Shown piece after piece: positions 1 through 11,734 of a stretch of DNA of 64,000 nt. A program made the translations under genes and the position numbers. Position 1 is the stretch's first letter. Each line of letters begins with the position of its first letter. The DNA comes from Rhipicephalus microplus (lineage: Eukaryota; Arthropoda; Arachnida; Ixodida; Ixodidae). The notes under the pieces were generated by a model, which was not told where the DNA came from, made no database searches, and worked only from the letters and a program-made list of their open reading frames with translations. Location: contig NC_134710.1 of the NCBI RefSeq assembly GCF_043290135.1, positions 318,764,616 through 318,828,615 of the forward strand. Direction: 5' to 3'.

Positions 1-348
1 GTCGCCGGCGGCAGCGCAGGAGAGGAGCAAGCCGCTCATGATTGGAGGGCTCGCGAGAGCTTTCAAGTTTCCCGCGGCTGAGGCGCGCAGCTGGGATTGG
101 GTGAAGCGCGCGCTCCCCAAGGACGTGGGGGAGCTCGCGACTGCCATTGGCTGCTGCGCGCGATGACGTAGCACTCTTGCGCATAATGCGGCCGATGCGG
201 CCGCTCGTCTGCTGCTCCTCCGTCTGGCGTCCTTGTGTTCCGCTCGCTTCCGTGTATCGTTGCAGCCATTCGCATACTCTCCACGTTTCAACTGTCTTCG
301 AAACGATTTTCAACCGTCTATACGAGACCGTTGTTGTGTTCGCTCACG
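1..348 (+). promoter_or_regulatory. CpG-rich leader of the Mutator-like element, with inverted CCAAT motifs
   Basis: This GC- and CpG-rich stretch stands out from the AT-rich surroundings. It holds three ATTGG motifs (inverted CCAAT boxes) at 41-45, 96-100 and 146-150, and a CRE-like TGACGTA at 164-170. It lies directly upstream of the first in-frame ATG (349) of the transposase gene. It could be that gene's promoter or part of the element's 5' terminal region; the left end of the element is outside the window or not recognisable. Promoter activity is inferred from composition and motifs only. Confidence 0.3.
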
Positions 349-2341
349 ATGCGCCCAACGAAAAAGAAGACGCTACAATCATTCGGTGCAAGGAAGCGAG
401 CTATGAAGCTTGTCCGGGCGGCGAGGCTCTCCGCTCGCACGTGCGCCGACGGTGATCGCGGCGACGGTACCTGTGGGGCAGCTTCTGCTTCATCTACGCA
501 AGAGAGTGGTCGCATCGACGCGCCTAGCAACGGGACTCCTGCTTCGCCGGTGCAAGAATTTGTCGTTACAAGTGTGCCTGGTGTCTCGTGCTCATCGACA
601 GTGGCTTCCGCATCTTCTCTTTCATCGGCCTCGAGTGCGATCGCGTCGTCAACTGTGCATTTGCGAATAAGTTTCCTGACGTGCGAGGAGAAAGAGGCGG
701 CGGATCAACAACGTGCTGCTGTGCAAAGAGAACTTGGCGCTATGCCAGCGACGGAGCGGAAATTTCAGGCAATGGAGCGCGATCATGAAGCTGCCACCGC
801 TACAAGTGAAGGCGAAAAATTTTTCCTTGTGCAAATGGATGCCCTAGACGACCTGCTATCTCGCACCCCGTGCCACTGGTGCACCGCGATTGGGATGAAG
901 GTACGAGGAGGCACCCAACTTGGACTTGCTGCAAAGCTTGAGCTAGTATGCTTGCATTGTGGAGTAGTTTCAAGCTCATGGAGTTCATCTCGTCAGGATG
1001 ACACAAAGGCCTATGATGTGAATGTAAGAGCCATTATGGCAACAAAACAAATAGGCAAGGGACAAACAGCTCTCAACGACTTTTGGGCAGCGATGAACGT
1101 GTCCCATCGTGGCCTCCATCACAAGACCTTTCAGAAGCACCTCAAGAAATTCAGGGAACCGCAGACACAATGCATAGAAAATTTCTATGCAGAATCTGCT
1201 TCTGCTGTAAAAGCCACTTACAAAGAAATGGATCAATATTTCACCAGGGATATAACAGTTTGTTATGATGGAACATGGCACAAGCGTGGGCACACATCCC
1301 ATATTGGAGTCGGGGCAATTATCGAATACCATACGGGCCTTATCTTGGACGCCGTTGTTCTGTCTAATCAGTGCCTTGGTTGCCAAGTAGGGCCAAAGCC
1401 TGGAGACACAGACTATGCATGCTGGCTGGAGAATCGTGTGCCAGAAAAACACCGACTCTAAATCGGGGAGAATGGAGGTTGAGGCAGCTATCATCCTCTT
1501 TTCACGCTCACTGTCGAAGCACAACCTCCGTTACACAACGCTCGTGTCTGATGGAGATAGTGCCACCTTCTCTGCCCTTGTACAAGAAAATGTTTATGGA
1601 CTGGTCCCCATTTCAAAAGAGGAATGTCTGAACCACGTTCAGAAGAGGATGGAGACTGCACTTCGCAACCTTGTGCAGAAAAATGACAAGGCTTTGGGAG
1701 GGAAGGGCAGGCTGACAAAGGCCCTCATCGACAAGTTGACAGATTATTATGGCTGGGCCCTACGGAACAATTCCGATGATGTGGCTGCAATGCGGCGGGC
1801 AGTGATGGCATCGTACCACCATGTGACGTCGACGGATGAAGAGCCGCACCACGACTTGTGCCCAGAGGGTGCAGACTCCTGGTGTCGTCACAATGCCAGC
1901 AAGATTACCGGTGTTCCACCTCCGAAGCATTCGTACAAGCTGCCACGCTATGTTGCAGATGCACTTCTACCCATTTATGAGAGGCTCTCACAGGCTTCTC
2001 TTCTGCAACGCTGCCTGGGAGCAAAGACGCAGAATGCATCAGAGTCCTTTCACTCTGTGCTGTGGTCCCTCATGCCCAAAGAGCAGCATGCGTCACTGAT
2101 TGCTGTGGAGACAGCACTGCACGATGCAGTGCTAAGATACAATGCTGGCTGCTACAGGGCCACCCAAGAGCTAGCTTCATCAGTGGGGCTAACACCTGGC
2201 CACCTGGCCATTCAACGGGCAGCCGAGAAAGATTCTCTGCGCTTGAAAAAGGCTAAGAAGCGATCCCTAGAGAAGATGGAAAGGCGGCAAAGAAAGAGAG
2301 TGCCAAAGGACACCTCCAGTTACGCTGCAGGTTTATTTTAG
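349..2341 (+). pseudogene. Mutator-like (MULE) transposase, broken by one frameshift
   Basis: This is a cut-and-paste DNA transposase of the Mutator-like type common in arthropod and mollusc genomes. The first frame runs from ATG 349 to a stop at 1459-1461; the second frame continues to TAG 2339-2341. A CxxC...CxxC zinc-ribbon-like motif (CHWC, CLHC) precedes the catalytic region. The three acidic residues expected of the DDE fold are all visible: D of YDGTWHKRGH (codon 1267), D of VSDGDS (codon 1550 or 1556) and E of QNASESFHS (codon 2042). The C-terminus is basic, with lysine- and arginine-rich runs. The frames switch by one base near 1433-1442, between LENR and CQKN, so the catalytic residues sit on different frames and no full protein can be made. 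There is no intron-like signal at the switch. The decay looks recent because the rest is intact. Family assignment is confident; whether other copies are active is unknown. Confidence 0.8.
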
Positions 2342-3426
2342 AACTGCCTATGTGCTCAAAACTTTCAAACGTCGTTTTCTCAAAATGACTTTTTTGGCTA
2401 GTGAGGCTGCTTATTCCAGCCATATCTCTGGAACCACTCATTGGATTTCCATAAGTCTTTTTTTATTATGTACATGAATAAATTTCTGAGGGGGTGACAA
2501 GCCCATTTTTTCAATATATTGTGTGTGTTATTTATTATATTTAATCAAAATTTGATTGATAATATCCTAATCACGAACACAAAGTTTGATGGTCTGCTAA
2601 AACTTTTCAGCAAGGAAATTCAAAAAAAGGGCTCTGTTACCCCTTGGAGTATCAATCTGGGAATCATCATAGTTAATTTCATAGTTCCAGCACCTTTTGA
2701 AAGTTTTCCAGGCCTGGAATAAGAGAACCATGTGCACTACCCTGATATTCTGCTGTAACTTGAAAACCAGTGAATATAAGTTGATGAAATTTTGTAGTTC
2801 TTCTAATGCTTTTGCTATAAGTCTATCCTGAAAATTTCATTAAGATATCTCAATAAACAAAAAAGTTGGTATCCGATGGTAGCCTCCCCCCTTAATGAGA
2901 GGCAATCCCCTCGTATGCACTCGTGGGTACGGTTCATTTTTCTAATTAACATACACACTTCATGTACGAAAGCCAAAATGCCTGTCTGGAGTCAGCGGGG
3001 TATAGGAAATTGTCGGGTAACTTCTAAGGCAGTCAGAAAATGCTGTGCGCCTTTATATTCGCACTTGGTCTTCAGAGCGCATTTGTTCAAACACACTCAG
3101 CTCTTGGCCTTATTACACCTTGTGTTTGTTGTGCTTGTTGAGAAGTTGAGTGAGGTGATGAGACTAAAGAAGGTAGTCAGCAACTTTAAATTTTGCGGCA
3201 ACCGATAGGGTACTCTTGTAAGTTGGAATGAGTGTTGGTGATGTACTGAGGCCCTGAACACAGAACTAGCAAGCTTTTTATCGTTGAACCTCTCAGCCTT
3301 TTCAGCGTTCTTCGAAGCGAATCACGTGCAGGGTGACCATGGGTATGCTCCAGTAGACATGGATATTACTTGTGATGCAGTTAAACCGAATAGTGCATGC
3401 AAACTGCTTGGTGCAAGTGTTGAGCT
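2342..3426. other. AT-rich 3' flank of the Mutator-like element, no gene seen
   Basis: No credible coding region is seen. AATAAA near 2477 could serve as the polyadenylation signal of the upstream transposase. The stretch is AT-rich and probably contains the non-coding 3' part of the element. No terminal inverted repeat could be identified by eye. Confidence 0.5.
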
Positions 3427-3726
3427 AATGGGAATTGTTGCGCAGAGTCTTTGTTGTCTTGGTTTACGTTCAGAGTCTCCAAGTTTATGAGATTGGATGT
3501 TGTTCGTTCATTTAATGTGGGCAGCGTCGCACGAGCCAGAATGCTAAAATGGTTAGGATTCAAGCTTGGTCAAACTGCAGTCAATTTGCTGGAAAAAGTT
3601 GACCACAGTCAACTACATTGCAGACAGAGCTACATTGCAGACATTGCAGACAAATACATTGCAGACAGAGCTGCACGACAGCTCACAAAAGAAGTAAGGC
3701 AAGCAATACGAGAGGCTCTAAAGTGA
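3427..3726 (+). pseudogene. C-terminal scrap of a second Mutator-like transposase
   Basis: The frame ending at 3726 contains RSFNVGSVARARMLKWLGF followed by a basic, helical tail. This resembles the region after the catalytic Glu in the upstream transposase (there LRYNAGCYRATQELASSVGL). Only the C-terminal part is seen and no catalytic residues remain. Within it a short unit, roughly TACATTGCAGACA, is repeated at 3618-3668, giving a YIADIADKYIADRAA stretch. It is a different lineage from the element at 349-2341. The alternative is an unrelated helical open frame, so confidence is low. Confidence 0.4.
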
Positions 3727-4580
3727 ATATTGACTTTGGCAATGATTACTAAGCTTGTAGCTATTAAATAAAATAGTTTAAAGGTGTTTGTGACTAAGTA
3801 TGTTTACTTTCCAGCTGTTTTTAACTTAAACCTAATTATTTCAAAGTGATGCTTTTTATTACTTGAGTGCCATTTTTACAACAAGAAAATAATGAAACTA
3901 CTAAAGCAGAACTGAAATTATGCTCTTTATGTTATTTGTGTTACAAATTTTCATAGATATTTGAAATTTAGGTCCTAGTGGTAAAAAATTCACGAAATTC
4001 TAATATTAGTCAGATTTAAAATAAGTCTGCTTCAGTTATAAAAGGAAAAAGTTTAGAATAAAGTGATGTATGGGTTATGTGAATGTTCATTTTAGTCACT
4101 TAGAAAACGGTATTTCAAAATGGCAAAAAGTGCATGGGACATACAGTCAAATCTCGTTATAGTGAACCTTAGATTAAAGACTTTTTCAGGATAATGACTT
4201 TTTGGAAAATCACTCTCCAAATGTCCATTGCTTTAATGTAAAAATATTTCACTGCTATGAATTCCAGAATACTGATTGGTTTAGAATAACTTATCGAATT
4301 CTATGCCCCCTATATCTCCACAACACTTCAAAATAACGAATAGAGATTTTAAAAAGTTATTCACGGCTGGGGAAATAACGCTCAGCTCCGTACCTGCCTG
4401 TTCACCATCATCATCACCAGAACGCTGGCGTATCTTTGATCTCTCCCCCCCCCCCCCCCCCCATCAAATTTGGGAGAGCCCTATTGCCATCATCATCGCT
4501 TGGTACTTGTTTTTCACGTCAGGCTTTGCCCCGTTGTCTTTGTTTTCTTTGTTTTCGTCGGAGAGCTTTGCCTGTGTGTT
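3727..4580. other. AT-rich spacer with a Tigger-like end and a C18 homopolymer
   Basis: No gene is seen. Around 4145-4170 the string ACAGTCAAATCTCGTTATAGTG resembles a pogo/Tigger terminal repeat, but no partner was found. A run of 18 C occurs at 4445-4462, flanked by CATCATCATC-type microsatellite. Confidence 0.4.
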
Positions 4581-4820
4581 GCCCCGCCACGGTGGTCTAG
4601 TGGCTAAGGTACTCGGCTGCTGACCTGCAGGTCGCGGGATCGAATCCAGGCTGTGGCGGCTGCATTTTTGTTGGAGGCAGAAATGTTGTAGGCCCGTGTG
4701 CTCAGATTTGGGTGCACGTTAAAGAACCCTAGGTGGTCGAAATTTCCGGAGTCCTTCACGGCGTCTCTCATAATCATATAGTGGTTTTGGGACGTTAAAC
4801 CCCACAAATCAATCAATCAA
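4581..4820 (+). mobile_element. tRNA-headed tick SINE (Ruka-type), full copy with 13-bp duplication
   Basis: This is a non-autonomous retroposon. The head carries a good pol III A box (TGGTCTAGTGG) and a B box (GGGATCGAATCC); the body contains the family's conserved GTTAAAGAACCC and GGGACGTTAAACCCC strings, and the tail is (AATC)n. It is flanked by the exact 13-bp duplication TTGCCTGTGTGTT at 4568-4580 and 4821-4833, which proves retroposition and fixes both ends. The family name is from memory; family membership is certain because at least three further body copies occur in the window. Confidence 0.88.
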
Positions 4821-5298
4821 TTGCCTGTGTGTTTGTTACAAGGCTGTTTTCTAGCCTTTTGGTTGGTGGTTGAACCACTATAGGTGTTCTGTGGTTGAAT
4901 GTTCAAGATGAGCTCCTGAAGCAGCACGAAAGAAACCCTATGACAGTGAAAAATGCGACGTTAGTGACCTGTGGGATGCATTCGCCCGTGATTACCCATG
5001 CATGCTTCACTAACACTCGAACATTGCGAACCATGTGACGACGAAGCGTGCACGTAAGCTTAGTTGACGACCGATTATCCGTACCATTTGTAGTATTAAG
5101 GCAAAGGCCACGAGCAATGACGACATTGAAACAGCGTGCGTGAACCAACGTGAAGAATCGATATTTAACGCCGATGCTTCACAGTGTGTAAGAAGGATGC
5201 ACAGGATAGATAGCGCTATTCCTCAAATTATTGTGCACTGGTTTCGTAATATTTCGTTTTTTTTTTGTGCTTATTAGAGCATACTGCGATTGCTAATG
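4821..5298. other. Spacer, no gene seen
   Basis: Apart from the right copy of the SINE target duplication (4821-4833) nothing recognisable is present. Short open frames on both strands have no recognisable domains. Confidence 0.5.
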
Positions 5299-5698
5299 TA
5301 CCATATTTACTCGTGTAACGAATCCACTTGCATAATGAAGCCACCCCCCACCTTGGTCCTTGAAGAAAGAAAAAAAAGTTTTTTTAGTGTATCTGTTCAG
5401 TTTATTTTGTTGTGCTACCCAGTGCCGTTGATGATCCAAACAACATTAAATTAAGCCATTATATCACCAAATAACGACGTAATAAAAGTCGAAGCATAAT
5501 TTTACTACCACGCTAAACAGTTGCGAGTTGCGCGAACGCGGATGACGTCAATCAGAATTTAAAAGTCGCGCCTTTTACGGCAGAGCGCTATCTGTTGAAT
5601 GCAGGAAAAACCGTCTTGCTTACAGCGCCCGACAAGCAAAGCGGTCTGAGAACAAAGCAAAAAACTAATGCATGGCCTCTGAAAAACTAACGCATGGC

Positions 5699-7225
5699 CT
5701 CGAATGACGGCTTAGTGCGAAGTCCTTTGCGCTTTTGAATTTAAATGCAAGTAGCCTAGTTAATAAAATTGCAAACTTTAACTGGCTCATTGAGTGTCAT
5801 CGTCCATCAGCTATCTGTGTGACCAAGACTTGGTTAAATGAATCTATCCTTGATCATGAATTCTTGCCTCCTGGTTACATGGTTCTAAGAAAAGATAGGC
5901 CTTCTGGCCGTGGTGATGGAGTGGCACTTTTTATTAAAAGTGGTATTGAATTTTCTTCACTGCCAGAACTCCCAAATACTGAATCTATATGGTGCAAACT
6001 AATGCTTGATGGTCTCGCTATTATTGTTGGTGCTCTCTATCGTCCTCCTAACTCTGCCTCAGACGTTTTTTCGACTGTCAGTGACTATATTATGGGACAA
6101 AGGCTGGACTGTTCTAAACTCGTATTGACCGGTGACTTTAATGCCCCCTCTATAGATTGGAATTTGTTAACATCAACTGGTCGTGACAGAATAATTTGTG
6201 ATTCTTTAATTAATCTGTCACTAGCTTTCGATCTATCGCAGCTGGTTGATCAGGCAACACGCGAGGATTCTATACTAGATCTTGTTTTTGCCAACCATGA
6301 GTTGGTTACGAATGGATATTGCAGGGTTGTCGATGGAATTTCCGACCATAAGGCCGTTATTGTTGATTTAAATGTTGCTTGTAAGCCAGTACAACCAACG
6401 TTTAAGACTGTGCTGAATTTTGAATGCGCAGAGGACACTTCTATTTTCGCTAAACTTGCAACATGCTTTGACGATTTCTTATCGAGTAGTGACCACTGCA
6501 GTATTGATACATTGACTAACCAATTTTACAGTATAATTAATGAATGTATAGCGCAGTTTGTTCCTCACAAGAGCATAAAACGTCATGCCAAACACCCTTG
6601 GTATACCAGGTCAATTATACAGCTTAAACGTCGTATTAAGCGACTGCGAAAGCGACGGAGGGCTCACAGTAATGACGGGGAGTCCCAAATTAACTTGCTT
6701 AAATCTGAACTAAAAGCTAAAATGAGTGATGCCAGAAAGTTTTACTTTAATACCACGTTAAGCTCTTTTATGAAAAATAATCCCATTAATTTTTGGAAAA
6801 CTATCAATCCTACCACGGCCTGTCCGTCAACCTTCATGATAGATGATGTGTCCTGCTCTGATTCATCCAAAATTTCTGAAGCCTTTAATAAGTATTTCCA
6901 AACTGTATTTGGAGAGGACAATGGAACGACCCCTGACATTCGTAGCAGCCAGGAAATAGATTCGTTTCCAGCAATTGAAATTAGCTACACTGGCGTTCTT
7001 AACCTTCTGTTGAATATCGACACTACTAAAGGTGCTGGGCCAGATGGCATACCAAACATGTTTTTGAAGCGTTACGCAGAATGGAATGCTCGTTATTTAT
7101 CAATAATTTTTGTTAAATCATTAGAAATAGGTATTGTGCCGACCGTTTGGAAAATCGCCATTGTAATTCCTGTGTTTAAATCGGGTAATAAGCAACTAAT
7201 TTCTAACTACAGGCCTATTCATTAA
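5699..7225 (+). pseudogene. LINE ORF2, endonuclease and start of reverse transcriptase
   Basis: This encodes the apurinic-type endonuclease (EEP) of a non-LTR retrotransposon, which nicks target DNA to prime reverse transcription. Motifs seen are ALYRPPN, LTGDFNAPSIDW and the catalytic SDHKAVIVD. After a basic linker comes the first reverse transcriptase block (KGAGPDGIPNMFLK, FKSGNKQLISNYRPI). The N-terminus is missing: no ATG is present and the frame opens at about 5699 inside the endonuclease fold, so the copy is 5'-truncated. The frame ends at TAA 7223-7225 because one T appears to be missing at about 7219, just after NYRPI. An imperfect duplication of about 20 bp, CTAA(T/C)GCATGGCCTC, lies at 5664-5702 just upstream. 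Confidence 0.85.
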
Positions 7226-8394
7226 CGTGTACCTGTTGCAAGCTTTTAGAGCACATAATTCATAAACATGTACTTCAGCACCTCACTAATAACAACTTAT
7301 TGTCCCGTAATCAGCATGGTTTCCGCTCTGGTTTTTCTATAACTACACAGCTCATTGAATTCACTCACGACATCGCTTCGGCTCTTAATACTCGAGGACA
7401 GGTTGACGCCATATTCATAGATTATAGCAAAGCATTTGATGTAGTATGTCACAAAAAACTTCTTACTAGACTCAGAAGTATTATTAACGATGACAAAATA
7501 ATAGGCTGGATAGCTGATTGGCTACGTTTGAGGTCACAATTTGTTACGTTTGAGCATGCGCAGTCATCGTCGTGTGCAGTCACTTCCGGGGTTCCACAGG
7601 GCTCGGTGCTTGGGCACCTATTGTTCATTATTTATATTAATGATGTCACACAGGTCATTAAAGACACACCAGTGAAGCTGCGATTGTACGCTGACGACTG
7701 CGCTTTATATACTAGCATAAATAATGCTCATGACCAAGATGTTCTGAACAAAGTATTTTCGTCCTTTTGTGGTTGGCAAATGAACATTAATTACCAAAAA
7801 ACTGTTCAAATGACATTTACTAATAAAAAACAGCCGCTAAGGTTTAGTTATAGTTACAATGGGCTCTACCTAAACTCTGTTAATACATTCAAATATCTTG
7901 GTGTTACCTACACTCAAAACCTAAAGTGACACCATCACATTGAAACAATTTGCGCTAGAGCACTTCGAAAACTAAGATACATAAAACGAACACTCAAGCA
8001 CTCTACCAAGGACTGCAAATTAACGGCGTATAAATCGCTCGTCCGACCATTGCTAGAGTACGCCTCAGCGGTATGGTCACCCTATACTGCACTTGACATA
8101 AATATGCTCGAGGGCATACAGAAACAAGCAATACGATTTATATTTGGCCGGTATGACCGCAATTTTTCTCCCTCATCTCACGCATGCTCATTGTCGTTAG
8201 AACCCCTTGCTTTCCGACGCACACTTGACCCCGATCTCACCCACTCAACATTGTTCCCTTCCAGCCATTTGTAAATTGCTTTAAGCATTCCTTTTTTCCA
8301 GCCGTTGTTGAGATTTGGAACAACCTAGATGGTTCCCTACGCGAAAAACCAATTGAACTGTTTTTGAAAGAACTGCCTAACCATATTTCGTAAT
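7226..8394 (+). pseudogene. LINE ORF2, reverse transcriptase core and C-terminus
   Basis: This continues the element above in the next frame from TGT 7228. Reverse transcriptase blocks seen: NQHGFRSG, FIDYSKAFDVV, SGVPQGSVLG, and the catalytic YADD at about 7690. A TGA at 7927-7929 interrupts YTQNLK|HHHIETI where a Trp (TGG) is expected; the same frame continues through RPLLEYASAVWSPY to a stop at 8272-8274. A further frame change follows; FFPAVVEIWNN in another frame marks the end of the protein near 8394. Noncoding 3' end reaches (TAAA)n at about 8503-8520, the usual tail of this LINE type. Defects are few (one indel, one nonsense, one C-terminal indel), so the insertion is fairly young. 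RNase H is absent, which suggests a CR1/Jockey-like clade. Confidence 0.85.
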
Positions 8395-9026
8395 ATGTTT
8401 TAAATGCTTTGTATGTTTCTTTGGTATTGCTTAATGTATGTTCGTTCCTTTTTCTAATGTACCCACTCCTGCTATGTCTCATGTATCGAGACAGCAGTAT
8501 CTGTAAATAAATAAATAAAATGGTGAGCGCGTGGCGTAGAAACTTGCCATGCGCCCTCCATCTCGGGGGCCATGTAAAGTGCCCACTACCCCAACGGCGT
8601 ATTGCCCGCAACGTTTGTGCGTCGCCGTCTAGTGCTGTGTTTTTGTTGTCGGGGCTATTGTAGTGAACTTTAATTGAGGACACCTGCTGCGCTGGGTGAA
8701 TTTGGATGGTACGCTAGCTACACGCCTGGTTTTAAACTTGAAGTTGGTTGAGCATGTGCTGGAGCATGGGGACCGAGCGGCTGGCGGACACTTCGGCGTT
8801 GGTGTGTGTGCGTTCGTTATGGAAGTAAACAAGAGTTTTGGGTTACAAAAAAATTCGTCGCGCATTTTGTGGGCCAGAACAAAAAAAACCATCATGCTAA
8901 ATTTTCCCTGTTATAACTGCCGTGACTTTTTTCTCCCGCGTAATGAACCCTCCCCCCAAATTGGCATCAACTTTTCTGAAAAAAAAAAAAAAAAAAGGTG
9001 GGTTCATTACACGAGTAAATACGGTA

Positions 9027-10878
9027 TACGCAGCACAGGTAGGTGACTCGTGTGCTGCATTTATGATTTTTGCACAAATTTTAGTACATTTACCACCACG
9101 ACTTTTCGAAATAATGAATGATTTTCAGCGGTCCCTTGAGATTAGTTGTATCGAGATTTCTCAGTTAAGGCTTACCCGGTGCCAATAATGGGACGTATAA
9201 GAAGAGAACTATTTTTTGTTATTAATAAAGTACAATTCCACAATCCCGAAAACGCCATTCTTACTGCGAGACGGCACTTGGTAAGTGAGCAAATGTGCAA
9301 AAAGAAAATGCAGGTGTAGATAGACGCCATCTTGTTAACTGTGGGTGCCATAGACTTCACACTTTAATGCCCAAATTATGAAACAGCTGAATAAAATAAA
9401 TGATATTTCCATTTTCCAGTTTTAAATTGCAAAGTTTAAGTGATTCTGTAGGTAAATTGTACCAAATGCAACTTGAATACTTACTTTTATGTGCGGTGTG
9501 AATTGAATTCTCTGTAGAAGCGAGGACCTTGCAAGAAAAACTTACTTCGAAACTCTGTAATATTCTATGTTCCACCTCTGGGGTGTGTACACACGAAATA
9601 AACAAAATTATTGAAGATAGAACTTACGTTGCCCAGGCCAAAAAGAATGAGGTGAGAACTGTTGCGCGTGCTTTACGCTGTCTGCCATCAGCTACAAAAA
9701 AAAAAAAAAAAAATTGGTTCCAGCATAAAATACTTTAGACGAGACAGGGCTAGATTTTTCAAGCTGAAAGCTACGTTCCCCATGAGTACTTTGCAGCCGT
9801 CATTAAAGGAGGTACGCATTTCGCGACTTGCTTGCTCCAAAATTTTCGGTATGTTGCGAATTCGCTACTCTCAGCAGTAAATGGTTAACATACAAAATTT
9901 AAGAAAATTTTTATTGAGCCAATGTCATGAAAATAAAAAAAAAATGCACTTTGAAATCGGTGATATCATTTGCAGAGGTTTCAGCACGAAAGTTGAAAGT
10001 GAAACATCAACCTTAATTTACTCCTGTAAAATGAATATTAAGATAGTGAGGCAGTTTCTCAATCTTAACCGAGTCATTGTTTTTAGTGTCCCTTTACGGA
10101 GTCCATCTCTAATGCCAAAAATTTCACATTTATTAAGTCACACTGATCAGCACACAACTTATCAAGTTGCCTGCTGACGCATTCACATTAAACAGGAAGG
10201 CCACTGCATTTGTATGCGGCAAAGTAGCGTCTCAACGGTTGTCTGTCCGCTTGCACATACTGCATCGTTGGCGGCAAGAATACTGAAGCAATTATTTGGC
10301 CAAAATTGGTGCTATGAATTGTTATTGTCCTGTCACTATATTAGCAGAGACATTTCTGTGTTATATGCATAATAAGATTACTCAAATTAACAGGATTCTA
10401 GATTAAATTGACAATTCACTCATTCCAGATTGTTTTTTACAGAGCTTTAGAGGATAGTGTTTAGAGGATAGCAGCTCGGGCAAATGATTTTGAATAAAAG
10501 AAGTGCTTTAAATTATCTGTACTCTATGCTTTGTAAATTATGTTAGCCAACGAGAATTTGTACAGATTGAGCCAAATGTAACTTTATGAATGCTGAATAC
10601 AGTTTGCAAAATTTATGGGAATCGCGTACCCTCCCCTTGGGCGACTCGTTCTCCAGCTAGAGCGAGTGTTGGCCCCATTCGGCTCAAGTCTCGCGAGCAT
10701 GGCCACTGTGCCTTCACTGCCAGCCCTTTTTGTCTAATGCAAGTCATGCGTTGGTCTTGCCTGCACGGAGGGACGTCTCTTAACTTTCTCGAACAAAGCT
10801 TTGCCCTAGTGTCATGCTAAGCGTACATCACCATGATGTCACTGAGCTTGGCCTAGCCTCATTGGCCGCCGGTGAAGT
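9027..10878. other. AT-rich intergenic stretch with decayed MITE-like sequence
   Basis: No gene seen. A17 at about 9697-9713 followed by TTGGTTCC resembles the junction at 17957. Around 9890-10105 the sequence ends in TTTTTAGTGTCCCTTTA, the mirror of a TTAAAGGGACACTAAA terminal repeat that I recall as frequent in ticks, but its partner end is too eroded to place. The rest gives nothing recognisable. Confidence 0.4.
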
Positions 10879-11140
10879 GAAGTGAAACGAACTTTATTTG
10901 GTCCTGGAAAACTGGTCAGACACCCCCCTAAGAGGTGCCCGCCGCAGTTGCTGGCCGCGTCCACGCCGGGACTGGAAGACCGTGGCTCTCCACCCGTTCG
11001 CAGGCCTCCTGGACTGCCGAGTATTTGACTGAGAGTTCGGGGCTTTTAAGAGCGACAACCCCCTCTCCCATTGGCCTGATTCTGCCTGGCACTCGCAAGC
11101 CGGGCAGTTACAGCGTAATGTGTAGTCGCGGAGAGCTCTT
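10879..11140 (-). mobile_element. 3' end of an RNase H-class LINE
   Basis: On the minus strand this reads CNCPACECQAESGQWERG and, after a one-base slip, KYSAVQEACERVESHGLPV followed by a stop near 10938. A Cys-rich motif followed by this type of helical tail is the C-terminus of an arthropod LINE ORF2. The 3' end is AATAAAGTT followed by short TTCAC repeats at about 10874-10900. Only about 260 bp remain, so it is a heavily 5'-truncated, frameshifted copy. Confidence 0.55.
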
Positions 11141-11734
11141 GTAGTTTGGCCAAATTATTTTCCGCACACTGCAGCTTGCACCGTATTTACTCGCATAATA
11201 GGCGTTCCTTTTTTTCCCCCAGATTAAGATGTCAACACAATTCATCATGGTCAATAAGCCTGATTATGCCCAATTCAGGGCAAAAGCTTTTTCCATGTTT
11301 CACGAATTAACCCAGTTTTGTGCTTGCTGTGGCCTTATCAACGCTGCAAACTTCTTAATCTCATACTCCACCTAACTTAACTTGTTATTGCAATGCATTT
11401 ATTATCATGTGGACCAATAATTTCACGTGTATATGAAGAGATGGCCTGATTATATTGGGTGGAGTGACTATTTATTAGAGCTGTGCGAATAGCAAAATTT
11501 TCGGTGCGAAGTAAATTTGAATATTGAAGTGTGTCTTTAAATTGAATGAAACTTTTTTGAATATTTTTCAAAAAGGGATAGAAGTGCTGCGCTGATTGCA
11601 CCATTCTGAACCAAGCTGACTTTCTGTGCATAAATGGCCATTTCCGCAATAATTGTCGATTGGAAGTGTAAACTTTAATCTATTTGGTTATTGTCGATGA
11701 CCGTGCAACACTCAGCAACACGCAGAGGACGTAA
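11141..11734. other. Spacer with a lone TIR-like end
   Basis: No gene seen. 11179-11204 (CACCGTATTTACTCGCATAATAGG) matches the terminal repeat of the 5299-9026 transposon but has no inverted partner nearby, so it may be a truncated relative. 11465-11545 has the GAATATTGAA/TCGAAT palindromic character also seen near 20800 and 47300. Confidence 0.4.

Larger units (their letters stand above)
5299..9026. mobile_element. TIR DNA transposon hosting a nested LINE
   Basis: Near-perfect 30-bp terminal inverted repeats are visible at 5299-5328 (TACCATATTTACTCGTGTAA...) and 8997-9026 (reverse complement TACCGTATTTACTCGTGTAA...), with about four mismatches. Ends are TA...TA, suggesting TA target duplication. 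The original element is what is left at about 5299-5698 and 8521-9026; a LINE occupies the middle. No transposase of its own is seen, so it was probably non-autonomous. Inner flanks are asymmetric, with a C-rich patch next to the left repeat and an A-run (about 8981-8996) next to the right. A lone similar end occurs at 11179-11204. Superfamily not assigned. Confidence 0.65.

Noticed and set aside
235..348. Upstream extension of the Mutator-like transposase
   Set aside because: The frame is open but has no ATG before 349, and its composition is that of the CpG-rich leader.
2876..3208. Plus-strand open frame of 110 codons
   Set aside because: AT-rich, no domain, and likely transposon 3' non-coding sequence.
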